NCBI RefSeq assembly: GCF_005404945.1
Contig: NZ_BJDG01000001.1
Span: 1-64,000, forward strand
DNA length: 64,000 bases
Reading direction: 5' to 3'
DNA from: Lactiplantibacillus pingfangensis
Lineage (GTDB): Bacteria; Bacillota; Bacilli; Lactobacillales; Lactobacillaceae
Position 1 is the first letter of the stretch. The number at the start of each line of letters is the position of its first letter. Of the stretch, positions 55,051-63,643 are shown piece by piece. A program made the translations under genes and the position numbers. Below the pieces are notes generated by a model that was not told the origin of the DNA, did no database searches, and saw nothing but the letters and a program-made list of their open reading frames with translations.

Positions 55051-55157
55051 AGGAAGAAGAGAAAATAAGCCAAACGGATCAAATGGTAGAGGGCGAATAA
55101 AGTAACGAGATAGACTGCGGAGATACCGCCATAAACAAAATTTTTATAATTGCGCAT
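55047..55157 (-). CDS. 36-residue membrane microprotein
   Basis: It encodes MRNYKNFVYGGISAVYLVTL and a further 16 residues rich in Leu, Phe and Tyr, ending LFFL. One membrane helix is preceded by a short basic N-terminus. AAGGGGG lies eight bases before the ATG, and the stop sits inside a terminator that works on this strand. The good ribosome binding site and helix make a real small gene likely. Function unknown. A regulatory or toxin-like membrane peptide is conceivable but unsupported. Confidence 0.65.
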   Translation of the reverse strand: MRNYKNFVYGGISAVYLVTLFALYHLIRLAYFLFFL

Positions 55158-55462
55158 AAGTAAAACCCCCTTAAATATCACTTTCCAGTTTATAGCGTTT
55201 TAGACTAAATGACAACGCTAACACAGCTGATTTAATGAGAAATTTTAAGAAAGGATTAACTGAAAGTCAAAACATTAGCTAAAAATCAGGGAGTATGGTA
55301 AAGTTAGTTCTTGGTTCGGGATATGTGGATCAACCGAACCGTTGATTAAATAAGCATCTCAGATTTTGAAGAAAGTAATTTTAGTATAAAGTACTCTGCC
55401 CCAGTATCAATACACAGAATTATTTACCAAATTTCCTGAGCATTAGGGAAGGACGTAATTAA
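55158..55462. other. Intergenic stretch, promoters only
   Basis: AT-rich, with no repeat of families A-C. It should contain the promoter of the microprotein gene and that of the small gene at 55463. Nothing else is recognised. Confidence 0.4.
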
Positions 55463-55624
55463 ATGCGCGTAACAATTAATAAAGGTCAGCAGGTTTATTC
55501 CGATATTCCGTTAATGACCGCTCGACAACGCTATATCAAGGCGGATGTCTGGGAAATCAAAAAAGCGATTATTGAAAAGTCAGCAATCAATGGCTGGACC
55601 GTACAAGCTTTACAAATGAATTAA
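55463..55624 (+). CDS. Small hypothetical protein, 53 residues
   Basis: It encodes MRVTINKGQQVYSDIPLMTA and a further 33 residues ending TVQALQMN. It is basic, probably helical and soluble. GGGAAGGA lies about nine bases before the ATG, and a terminator follows twelve bases after the stop, giving a complete single-gene unit. No family recognised. Confidence 0.65.
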   Translation: MRVTINKGQQVYSDIPLMTARQRYIKADVWEIKKAIIEKSAINGWTVQALQMN

Positions 55625-55635
55625 AAAATAACGGT

Positions 55636-55667
55636 AGGTCACGACGCAACTTGTCGTGGCCTTTTTG
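55636..55667 (+). terminator. Terminator of the 53-residue gene
   Basis: AGGTCACGACGCAACTTGTCGTGGCCT stem and five T. Confidence 0.8.
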
Positions 55668-55684
55668 TAGGAGATGTTTTAAAG

Positions 55685-56452
55685 ATGACTGGCAGCCAAG
55701 TAGTCAATCGCCCCTTAATCAGTATTACTAATGTTATTTGGAGTTTTGATCAGGTCACACAGCAATTAATTGTTTTATTATTACAGCGCTCACAAGCACC
55801 CTTTAAGGGGACTTGGGGCTTGCCGACGACCTACTTGCATGCCGATGAGAGTGCGGATGCGGCTTCATTACGGTTAGTTCGGGAGAAGTTAGGCTTAAGT
55901 TTGCCAACTTTCCATACCGAACAGTTAGCGACATTTACCAACACCCATCGGGGACCGGGCGAACGTGAATTGGCGTTGACTTATATGATCTACTTGCCGA
56001 CGATGCCGAAATTAGTTCCGGGCTATGGGGCGCAAGCGGTTGACTGGTTCGCCATTTGCCCAGATTCTAAAGGTTATAATTTACAAGGTCATGGGCTGAC
56101 CTTTGTGGGGTTACCAGAGACGGTGTCGGCAGCGACTTATTATGAGGATCAACGCCCGTTTGTGACAGCTAGTGGTCTAACGGCAGATCATACGCTGATT
56201 TTACGAACTGCCCTGTTGAGAGTGAGGAACCGGTTGGACTATGCGCCCACGATTTTATTAGTTTTAGGGTCAGAATTTACTTTAAAACAAGCCCGTGAGC
56301 TCTATGCCATTTTGTTGCGCAAACCGTTACGGGAGATTGATAATTCGAATTTTCGAAAGACCCATGTGCACTTGTTTACTGAAATTGGTCTAGCTCATCA
56401 GCACACGTCTGGTCGCCCGGCAAAAGTTTATCGGTTAAAAACCGGAAGTTGA
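55685..56452 (+). CDS. NrtR-like regulator: degenerate Nudix domain plus winged helix
   Basis: A 255-residue protein with an N-terminal Nudix fold (residues ~10-150) and a C-terminal winged-helix domain (~165-250, ending ASGRPAKVYRLK). The Nudix box region reads DESADAASLRLVREKLGL where REUxEExGU is required. The first Glu is Leu and one of the paired Glu is Lys, so hydrolysis is unlikely. This is the layout of NrtR, which binds ADP-ribose and represses NAD or niacin genes. The adjacent MFS gene fits a niacin-uptake target, but other ligands occur in the family. AGGAG lies 11 bases upstream of the ATG. Confidence 0.83.
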   Translation: MTGSQVVNRPLISITNVIWSFDQVTQQLIVLLLQRSQAPFKGTWGLPTTYLHADESADAASLRLVREKLGLSLPTFHTEQLATFTNTHRGPGERELALTYMIYLPTMPKLVPGYGAQAVDWFAICPDSKGYNLQGHGLTFVGLPETVSAATYYEDQRPFVTASGLTADHTLILRTALLRVRNRLDYAPTILLVLGSEFTLKQARELYAILLRKPLREIDNSNFRKTHVHLFTEIGLAHQHTSGRPAKVYRLKTGS

Positions 56453-56552
56453 CAGTCAAAATCTCACATGGTAATCTGATGACACTTTAAAGGTACTAAA
56501 TACCTAAAACAAGCAGCGCTGCTATTTAGGAAAATCATGGGGGATTTAACTA

Positions 56553-57725
56553 ATGGAAGTCAAAGGGAATAAGCTTTTATTACTAATTGGGACGGCCTGG
56601 CTGTTCGATGCTTTAGATGTTGCGTTACTGTCGTTTATCATGCCGGTGATCAAGCAAAGCTGGCAATTGTCAGCGAGTGAAATGGGGGCAGTCAGCGCCA
56701 TCACATCATTAGGAATGATGATTGGGGCACTCGGCTGTGGTTATTTGGCGGATAAGATTGGCCGCAAGCCAGTTTTAATCATGACCTTGCTATTATTCTC
56801 ATTTGGGAATTTATTATTAACGTTAGCGCCAAATGTGGGCTGGTTCTTAGCGGTGCGGTTTATTACTGGGATTGGTCTTGGGGGCGAATTGCCAGTCGCG
56901 GCGACGATTATTGCGGATCATTTTACCGGGACAAAACGCGCACGGATGTTAGTCTTAGTCGATAGTTTCTGGGCGTTTGGTTGGATTCTAGCCTCAGTCT
57001 TATCATTTGTTGTGATGCCAAAGTTCGGCTGGCGGATTACGGTGTTGATTACCGCATTAATGGGTGTATATGCCTTACTCATGCGACGACACTTACCCGA
57101 AAAGACGGCCACTGAAGTAACGAGTCAGTTGGGCTTTGGCCCAGCGTTGCGGGAAGTTTGGTCAGCGAAGTACCGCCGGGCAACATTCTGTTTGAGCACG
57201 TTATGGTTTATTATCATGTTTGCTTATTATGGGATGTTCTTGTGGCTACCAAGTGTGCTGGTCATGCGTGGCTTCTCCGTGGTACACAGTTTTGGCTATA
57301 CGGTGTTAATGAGCCTCGCGCAATTACCGGGTTACTATTTGGCCGCTTGGCTAATCGGTAACTATCCTCGTAAAATTGTTTTGGCGAGTTATTTATTGGG
57401 GACGATGCTGAGTGCTTGGGCATTTGGAACGGCTACGACTGAAACGATGATTCTCATTAGTGGGGCACTGTTGTCATTCTTTACTTTAGGTGCCTGGGGA
57501 ATCATGATTGCCTTTACGCCGGGACAGTTCGACGTTGCCGTGCGTGGCATGGGAATGGGCTTTGCCCAATCCATTGGTCGAATTGGTGCGACCATCGGAC
57601 CATTTTTGGTGGGCGCATTGATTGCGATTGGCTTTAAGATTCCTGCAATCTTCATGGTCTTTGTTGGCGCATTGATTATTGGGGTAATCGTGTTGCTGGT
57701 TGGGTTACATGACGAAGATCGTTAA
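56553..57725 (+). CDS. MFS transporter, NiaP/sugar-porter-like
   Basis: A 390-residue transporter with twelve predicted helices. The loop 2-3 signature is GYLADKIGRKPVL and the helix-4 to -5 region is RFITGIGLGGELPVAATI, with FDALDVALLSFIMP in helix 1 as in the aromatic acid/niacin (NiaP, BenK) branch. It follows an NrtR-like regulator by 100 bases. NrtR regulons in other bacteria include niaP, so niacin or nicotinamide uptake is the leading guess. Aromatic acids remain possible. GGGGG lies upstream of the ATG. Confidence 0.82.
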   Translation: MEVKGNKLLLLIGTAWLFDALDVALLSFIMPVIKQSWQLSASEMGAVSAITSLGMMIGALGCGYLADKIGRKPVLIMTLLLFSFGNLLLTLAPNVGWFLAVRFITGIGLGGELPVAATIIADHFTGTKRARMLVLVDSFWAFGWILASVLSFVVMPKFGWRITVLITALMGVYALLMRRHLPEKTATEVTSQLGFGPALREVWSAKYRRATFCLSTLWFIIMFAYYGMFLWLPSVLVMRGFSVVHSFGYTVLMSLAQLPGYYLAAWLIGNYPRKIVLASYLLGTMLSAWAFGTATTETMILISGALLSFFTLGAWGIMIAFTPGQFDVAVRGMGMGFAQSIGRIGATIGPFLVGALIAIGFKIPAIFMVFVGALIIGVIVLLVGLHDEDR

Positions 57726-57740
57726 TTAATGGTTATGAGA

Positions 57741-57770
57741 GTCTTGGATATTAATTATCCAGGGCTTTTT
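57741..57770 (+). terminator. Terminator of the MFS gene
   Basis: AGTCTTGGATATTAATTATCCAGGGCT stem followed by seven T. Confidence 0.8.
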
Positions 57771-57976
57771 TTAACTGGAAAATAGTTAATCAATATAATT
57801 TTAAAATTAATGACATTTCGTTGATGACGGATTACTTCCGATGAACCGTGAAACGAGGTCTATAAATTCATTTATCATTTGATAAAATCACCGTCAGACG
57901 GGCGTTATTAGAGGTGTTTTAGGTTGCCAGCTTTCAGAATAACTTCTATGATTAAGCCGATAAGTTGATTGGGGTG

Positions 57977-58339
57977 ATGAATGTGGTAAAAGGAGATTTG
58001 CGGGTCAATGCTGAACAAAGTGCTCGGCTGCGGTCACAGTTAATTTTAGCGAGCGCGGCCCCGGAGATTCGCCGGGATCCAGTATTACAGCGATTAGTGC
58101 GACGGGCTGGTCACCAGCTACAATTGACGGGTGATGGTGCGGCCGTTGCGCGGCAAATTGGGATTGATTTGGGCTATTACTTGTTTTGCCACGACTATCA
58201 AATGCCCCGCGCCGCGTATAATCTGCTGGCTGTCACCCAGTTGATTGTGACAACCACGGCGCAGCCAGGTCAACTCATGGGCTTAGCACGTGGCGATAAC
58301 TCGCGCCGGGATGAGAAGTTTCAGAAAACAGGTCTATGA
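57977..58339 (+). CDS. Hypothetical protein, bacteriocin-immunity-like size
   Basis: A 120-residue, Ala/Leu/Arg-rich, all-helical soluble protein. It has no signal and no confident family. Length and helical composition recall small bacteriocin immunity proteins, but no bacteriocin gene is near, so I do not assign this. The start is uncertain (TTG 57965, ATG 57977 or GTG 57983). GGGGTG lies just before these. The following ECF gene starts 55 bases after its stop. Confidence 0.6.
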   Translation: MNVVKGDLRVNAEQSARLRSQLILASAAPEIRRDPVLQRLVRRAGHQLQLTGDGAAVARQIGIDLGYYLFCHDYQMPRAAYNLLAVTQLIVTTTAQPGQLMGLARGDNSRRDEKFQKTGL

Positions 58340-58394
58340 TTTTGACTATAATTGCATTAAAATGAAATTAGTAAATTGTTGAAAGAGGTATGCT

Positions 58395-58949
58395 ATGGGA
58401 AAAAACGTCCAATTGAGAAAGTTAGTTTTTGCGGGCTTGTTTGCAGCAATTATTTTTATTGGGATTAGTATTTTACGGATTCCGTTACCCGCAATTGTGG
58501 GCCGGCCGTTTATTCACTTTGGTAACATTCTGACGGTAATCGCATTGATGCAGTTAGGTTTTGGTTATGGTGCCACTGCTGGCGCGATTGGGTTGGGGTT
58601 ATTTGACATTTTGAATGGTTATGCCGCCACAGCTTGGTTGACAGTGCTAGAGGCAATCATTCTAGCCGCGACGGTGAGTTTAGTTTTTCGGCTGGTTGGT
58701 TATGATGAACAGCATTTAGCCAAACTCTATGTTGTCTCGCTGGCTGCCGGCGTGATTAAGATCGTCACTTCTTGGGGCAACGGTGTAATTGTGGCATTGA
58801 TGGCAGGAGCGTCTGTTAAGGTCGCTGTCATAGGGGCTTTTTCGAGCTTGTTGGCCGCGACTATTAATTCGATTGCTTGTTTTATCTTGGTCCCATTGAT
58901 TTATAAATTACTGGTTCAGCTCGGATTTAGCCGCAAACGGTTTAGCTGA
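58395..58949 (+). CDS. ECF transporter S component
   Basis: A 184-residue membrane protein with six segments. It starts LRKLVFAGLFAAIIFIGISI and has GRPFIHFGNILTVIAL and FGYGATAGAIGLGLFDILNG, the pattern of substrate-binding S components of energy-coupling-factor vitamin transporters (HmpT/DUF3816-like). The vitamin is not evident. No A or T subunits are nearby, so it would use shared ECF modules encoded elsewhere. AAAGAGG lies before the ATG. Confidence 0.82.
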   Translation: MGKNVQLRKLVFAGLFAAIIFIGISILRIPLPAIVGRPFIHFGNILTVIALMQLGFGYGATAGAIGLGLFDILNGYAATAWLTVLEAIILAATVSLVFRLVGYDEQHLAKLYVVSLAAGVIKIVTSWGNGVIVALMAGASVKVAVIGAFSSLLAATINSIACFILVPLIYKLLVQLGFSRKRFS

Positions 58950-58961
58950 GTTGTCTATAAG

Positions 58962-58998
58962 AATCCCTGACTACTTTGATAGTGCAGGGATTTTTTGG
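58962..58998 (+). terminator. Terminator of the ECF S gene
   Basis: AATCCCTGACTACTTTGATAGTGCAGGGATT stem and T run. Confidence 0.82.
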
Positions 58999-59051
58999 TT
59001 CATTTGGTACTGATAAAATACTACTATATGAAACTGGAAGGGAGGAAGGAT

Positions 59052-59105
59052 ATGCCGATTCGTCTCAGAGAGATGGCAATCAGAAAGCAAGCAGGTCTAA
59101 AATAA
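59052..59105 (+). pseudogene. hicA toxin remnant with internal deletion
   Basis: A 17-codon frame reading MPIRLREMAIRKQAGLK. Its first eight residues fit a HicA N-terminus (MPxxxxEM) and its last nine fit the usual end (AIxKQAGLK), while the ~40 residues between, including the catalytic His, are missing. It keeps a strong GGGAGGAAGG site. It stands 28 bases before hicB, the normal hicA position. Confidence 0.65.
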
Positions 59106-59133
59106 GCCTGTTTTGGCATATCTCAATCAGACA

Positions 59134-59486
59134 ATGGAAAAACGACTAGTATATCCAATTATTGTGACAACGTACAATGATGAAGACGGTCATTATTATG
59201 TTGCGACGTCTCCTAATATTAAGGGCATGGTGACACAAGGCGATACGATGGCAGATCTTGCTTATCAAGCTGAGGATGCGATTGCAACGATGCTTGATGG
59301 TGAGACTTATCCAGAGCCACAGGATCCATCATCGTGGCAATTGGAAGAGAATCAGCGGATTGTATATATTTCAGTTGATATGGCTAAATGGTTAAAGAAA
59401 AACATTTAAATGATTTAGCTAAGCAACGACACGTTAATGTTTCACGTATTGCAACAGACGCACTAAAAGCAGAACTGGATGCGTAA
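59134..59486 (+). pseudogene. hicB antitoxin, frameshifted
   Basis: The first ~85 codons encode the HicB partial-RNase-H fold (VYPIIVTTYNDEDGHYYVATSP, then GDTMADLAYQAEDAIATML). The frame stops at 59409. From 59391, in the next frame, the sequence reads VKEKHLNDLAKQRHVNVSRI and ends ALKAELDA, the ribbon-helix-helix C-terminus of HicB. Loss of one G in a G run at about 59390 explains the shift. With hicA also broken, the toxin-antitoxin pair is inactive. Confidence 0.75.
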
Positions 59487-59949
59487 CCAAATAAGTTCAG
59501 ATACACCAATACCCTCAACTAGTTGCATGGTTGGGGGTATTGGTGCATCTAGTGTACAGTACTAATTTGGTGATAGCACCAATTAATGGTGAAAAACGGC
59601 TAGTTGATTGTTATTCTGCGCTATGTAGTTTATTAGTTTTAAATTAAGTCGGAAACGGCGCTAAAACATTACAGCGGTAACGGTTCATATTGATTTCAAT
59701 CAAATGTTTGTTAGCTGTATTAAGAATAAAAATAATATTTTTCTAATATATAGTATGGATTTTATTAACAACAACGCTTACAATCAAAGTGTTGTTTAGT
59801 AACGGTTGTTAATTATCGGCTGATTAGTTGCTAGTTATTTTAAGAATGACTATTTTTTTGGTAACCATGCTGATCTTTTGACAGCTCAATGCGTCATGTC
59901 GGGGAACTCTTTAAGTTTTTTACTTATTATATTTTTAGGGGATGGCTTC
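59487..59949. other. Gene-free stretch upstream of the large surface protein
   Basis: It contains a strong hairpin (59501-59545) and about 300 bases of AT-rich sequence likely to hold the promoter and leader of the surface protein. No gene or repeat of families A-C is seen. Confidence 0.55.
59501..59545. terminator. Strong hairpin after hicB, probable terminator
   Basis: CACCAATACCCTCAAC and its complement GTTGGGGGTATTGGTG form a stem of about 16 bp. There is no long T run. Confidence 0.55.
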
Positions 59950-62900
59950 ATGAAACAATTTAATCGGGGAACACAGCCACGCTACAAGCATGGTAATTTA
60001 TGGATTTATGTTGGATTAGCAACAATCTCAGCAACTTGGCAACTGAGTCAATTGAATGCCCAAGCGGCAACAACTGATACTGACGCAGCGCCAACTGCGG
60101 GTCAAGTCACGACTACGACAAGCGCTACTGGTAGTCAGACCGTGGCATTATCAACTAGTAGCACTACGACCAAACCAGTCAGTCCCACCCAGTCGACCGC
60201 TGATAATGGGGCAACGACTAAAAATACCCCAGCACCAACCGGTACAACGATCACAGCTAAACAAGCAACTCCAGCAAATGATCAAACACAACCGTCTGAG
60301 GACACTAAGCCAACTGTCCAACCTAACAAGCCTGTTACGCCTATTAAGTCGGACACTAGTGACACCACAGCTAAGCCAGCGGCAATACCAGTTGATACAA
60401 CTAAGCAGGAGACTAATAATTCTGGAACGATTTCAGAGCAGTCAACTGACCCCCAGACAGTCACGACCCAAGTTTCGGACAAACCAGCGACGACTAAGCC
60501 ACGAGTACAACTGATGAAGATGAGTGCCGCAGTGGCAGCACCAGATATTGCGACAAGTGTTGCGAATGACCCAACCGGAATTGATTGGAAAATCACTGCT
60601 GATGGCACCTTGCATTTGTCAGCCGGTACATTGGCTGATTTGAGTGATAATGTTAATGTCAGTCCGTGGAATGCGTATCGAAATCAAATTAAAACGGTTG
60701 ACTTTGATGGACCGGTCACTGCTAGCGCAGGAATTAATGGGCTGTTCAGTTCGCTAACAAATGTTACGACAATTAACAATCTAACCGCGTTGGACACAAC
60801 GAATGCGACTGATATGGGCAGTATGTTTTATAACATGCCTGCTTTAACGAGTTTAGATTTATCTAACTTTAAGACGAGTAAAGTCTTGTGGATGAATAAT
60901 ATGTTCCAAGGTGATGAAAGTCTTACTGCTTTAGACGTTAGCGGTTTTGATACACGTAAAGTCTTTGATATGAACAATATGTTCCAAGGCTTAGATGGCT
61001 TAACGAGCCTAGATCTAAGTTCATTAAGCACGGCCTCAGTTGGCTACGATCCTGGTGATACTGGTACCTTTACTTTAAACAATTTTGTGGCCGGTGGCAC
61101 GAATTCGAAGTTAACGACATTAATTTTACCAACTTTTGATTTAACGTACGTCCCACAAATGGAACACCCATTTGCAAATCTCAATAAGCTGACATCGCTC
61201 ACTTTGAGCAGTGTTAATCATGGTAAACAAGCGATTGATTTTTACGGCTTAGCTAGCATGATGTCGAGCTTGACAACTTTAGATTTATCACATTTCCAAA
61301 TCAATGCGGGTGATAATGACAGCGACTTGTTGACGCAATTACCAAATTTGACCACGTTAACGTTGGGTCCGGACAATACATTAGATCATTCGGTTAATCT
61401 GGATGGCGGCAGTGGGAGAACTTTTCTCGATCAATGGGTTGCTAATGGTACACAACGGACATACAGTACTGATGATTTAGTCGGCTTATATGGCAGTGAT
61501 CGCTCGACTGCGGCATCAGAAACCTACACGCATAAACGCTTCTTTATCGGCAAAGACACCACTCAATTGGCAGGACCAAAAGCTACTTGGAACCCACTAA
61601 GCAATCTCACCGTGTTAGATATGTTTTTGGGAGCCGAGGATCAAACTGATCAGCAAATTTACACCTTTGATGGTACGACGCTGTATAACGCCGATGGCAC
61701 GGTGCATACTGGTGACCTTAATACTGGTGCGCTTTCAAGTATGCAACATCCAATTACGGTGACAATGACAGCTGCTGATGGTAGTTCAGTGACACCAACG
61801 GAACTTGCAACGCAACCGGGAACTTATGCGATTCACTTTGCGACAGTGGATAATTTTGATAATCCGCTAACCGCTGATGGCGTTGTCACCGTTGTTGCAA
61901 CCAAAGCGGCGGTGAAAGCTAAGGCGACTGATCAGCCAGTAATCGTTGGTCCCGCAACGAGTCAACCAGTTTGGCAGTCAAGTGATAACTTTGATTCAGC
62001 GATGGATGAAAATGGCCAACCGCTGTCGTTAGCTAAGTTAACGGCAGTCACGATTACCCGTGATCAAACGCCAGTTGATACCGTTGATTATACTAAGGCC
62101 GGACTTTACAAAGTGACCTATCAATATACTGATCCTGCTGGTAATGAACGGACGGATACCGCGACAATTGACGTTGAAGCTTCTAAAGCAGCGGTCGCGG
62201 TTAAACAAAACACCGTCAGCTTCTTTACTGGTAACCAGCATTTAACTTGGCCGACTGCGGCGAACTTAGCTAGCGTAACAGATGCAACTGGGCAACCAAC
62301 GACGATCACGGCTGTCACGGTTACTAAAGATGGGCAACCAACCACCGATAATCAAGTTGATCCGACACAAGCTGGTGTTTATACCGTGACTTACCTATAT
62401 CGTGATGCAGTCGGCAATGAAAAGACGGCCCAAACAACAGTCACAGTCAAGCAATCACAGGCTTCGTTACAAGCGCAACCGGTCACGAAGTATGCTGGGT
62501 CACAAACAAGCTGGCAAGCCGAAGATAATTTACAACAAGCGATGGATGAAAATGGTCAACCGTTAACGGCAACTAGTCCACGGATGGCGGTTACTGTAAC
62601 GGCTCAAAGTGGGGCCGACAGCAGCGTTAAGACGGACCAGCCAGGAACTTACTTGATCACATATACGTATACCGATGTTGACGGTAATACAGTGACGACG
62701 AGCAGCCCACTAACCCTTAAAGCGTCAGCGGCCCAATTAACACCAACGACTACTCAGCAGTCTTACTATGTCATGCCTAAGCAATCATTGAGTTGGGATG
62801 CAACGATGGGGTTGACTAAGGCACTGGCTGCAACTGGCCAAACGATTCCAATAACGGCGTTACGGCTCAGTTTGGATGGTCAACCAGTCACTGGGACTGC

Positions 62901-63558
62901 ACTACAATTACCAGTTGGTCAGCATCAAGTGACTTATGCGTATACTGATCCCGATGGTAATGTGACGACGGCGGTCGTACCGGTGACGGTTAAAGCTGAT
63001 TTGTCCAACTTAGCCTTAACGACGACAACTCCAACAATTACGGCTGGTCAAAGCTGGTCACCATTGAGTAACATTGCGCAATTAATGACCACGGATGGGC
63101 ATCAAGTCTCACCAACCGCAGTCACTGTCAGTTATGCGGAAGATGGTGTGCCAGTTACGGCAGCTGCCTTAACTCAACCAGGTGTTTATACCATCACGTA
63201 TCTTTATACTGATGCAACCGGTAAGCAGTTGTCACAACAAGCAACACTTACAGTGGTTAAGCCAACGACTGCTAGTCAATCAACGACGTCGACTAAGACT
63301 AATCAACAGACCTTAGTGACTAACTTGGCGCAAGTCAATGGCAGTGAAGGCACGCCGGACACTATCCAAGATGGGCAAGCGGCGACGATTGGTAAAACCA
63401 ACGCGGCAACCAAATCATTAACCACGACCGCTAAGGCTAATGCAACGACATTGCCACAAACAGACGAAACCACGTCAAATGTGCGCAATAGCGGCTGGGG
63501 ACTCGTATTATTAGCTTTACTCAGTCCACTAATGTTTTGGCGTAAACGCCGGTCATAA
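59950..63558 (+). CDS. LPxTG-anchored BspA-like leucine-rich surface protein
   Basis: A 1202-residue cell-wall protein. The signal region PRYKHGNLWIYVGLATISA is a KxYKxGKxW-like type. A Thr/Ser/Pro-rich segment (to ~185) is followed by DUF285/BspA leucine-rich repeats (~200-460) with the DMGSMFYNMP...LTSLDLSNFKTSKV pattern. Five Ig-like repeats of about 95 residues run from about 615 to 1105, each ending TKAGxYxVTYxYTDxxGN. A spacer leads to the sortase motif LPQTDE at about 1168, a hydrophobic segment and RKRRS. AGGGGATGG precedes ATG 59950. It probably mediates adhesion. The ligand is unknown. Confidence 0.92.
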   Translation: MKQFNRGTQPRYKHGNLWIYVGLATISATWQLSQLNAQAATTDTDAAPTAGQVTTTTSATGSQTVALSTSSTTTKPVSPTQSTADNGATTKNTPAPTGTTITAKQATPANDQTQPSEDTKPTVQPNKPVTPIKSDTSDTTAKPAAIPVDTTKQETNNSGTISEQSTDPQTVTTQVSDKPATTKPRVQLMKMSAAVAAPDIATSVANDPTGIDWKITADGTLHLSAGTLADLSDNVNVSPWNAYRNQIKTVDFDGPVTASAGINGLFSSLTNVTTINNLTALDTTNATDMGSMFYNMPALTSLDLSNFKTSKVLWMNNMFQGDESLTALDVSGFDTRKVFDMNNMFQGLDGLTSLDLSSLSTASVGYDPGDTGTFTLNNFVAGGTNSKLTTLILPTFDLTYVPQMEHPFANLNKLTSLTLSSVNHGKQAIDFYGLASMMSSLTTLDLSHFQINAGDNDSDLLTQLPNLTTLTLGPDNTLDHSVNLDGGSGRTFLDQWVANGTQRTYSTDDLVGLYGSDRSTAASETYTHKRFFIGKDTTQLAGPKATWNPLSNLTVLDMFLGAEDQTDQQIYTFDGTTLYNADGTVHTGDLNTGALSSMQHPITVTMTAADGSSVTPTELATQPGTYAIHFATVDNFDNPLTADGVVTVVATKAAVKAKATDQPVIVGPATSQPVWQSSDNFDSAMDENGQPLSLAKLTAVTITRDQTPVDTVDYTKAGLYKVTYQYTDPAGNERTDTATIDVEASKAAVAVKQNTVSFFTGNQHLTWPTAANLASVTDATGQPTTITAVTVTKDGQPTTDNQVDPTQAGVYTVTYLYRDAVGNEKTAQTTVTVKQSQASLQAQPVTKYAGSQTSWQAEDNLQQAMDENGQPLTATSPRMAVTVTAQSGADSSVKTDQPGTYLITYTYTDVDGNTVTTSSPLTLKASAAQLTPTTTQQSYYVMPKQSLSWDATMGLTKALAATGQTIPITALRLSLDGQPVTGTALQLPVGQHQVTYAYTDPDGNVTTAVVPVTVKADLSNLALTTTTPTITAGQSWSPLSNIAQLMTTDGHQVSPTAVTVSYAEDGVPVTAAALTQPGVYTITYLYTDATGKQLSQQATLTVVKPTTASQSTTSTKTNQQTLVTNLAQVNGSEGTPDTIQDGQAATIGKTNAATKSLTTTAKANATTLPQTDETTSNVRNSGWGLVLLALLSPLMFWRKRRS

Positions 63559-63587
63559 ACTTAATATTTTAAGATCGATAATCAATT

Positions 63588-63643
63588 AAAAAAGTCTCAT
63601 CAAATGACCGCCATTGTGGTGGCTATTTGATGAGACCTTTTTG
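63588..63643. terminator. Terminator of the large surface protein
   Basis: AAAAAGTCTCATCAAATGAC...ATTTGATGAGACCTTTTT with an inner CCGCCA/TGGTGG stem. Confidence 0.88.
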
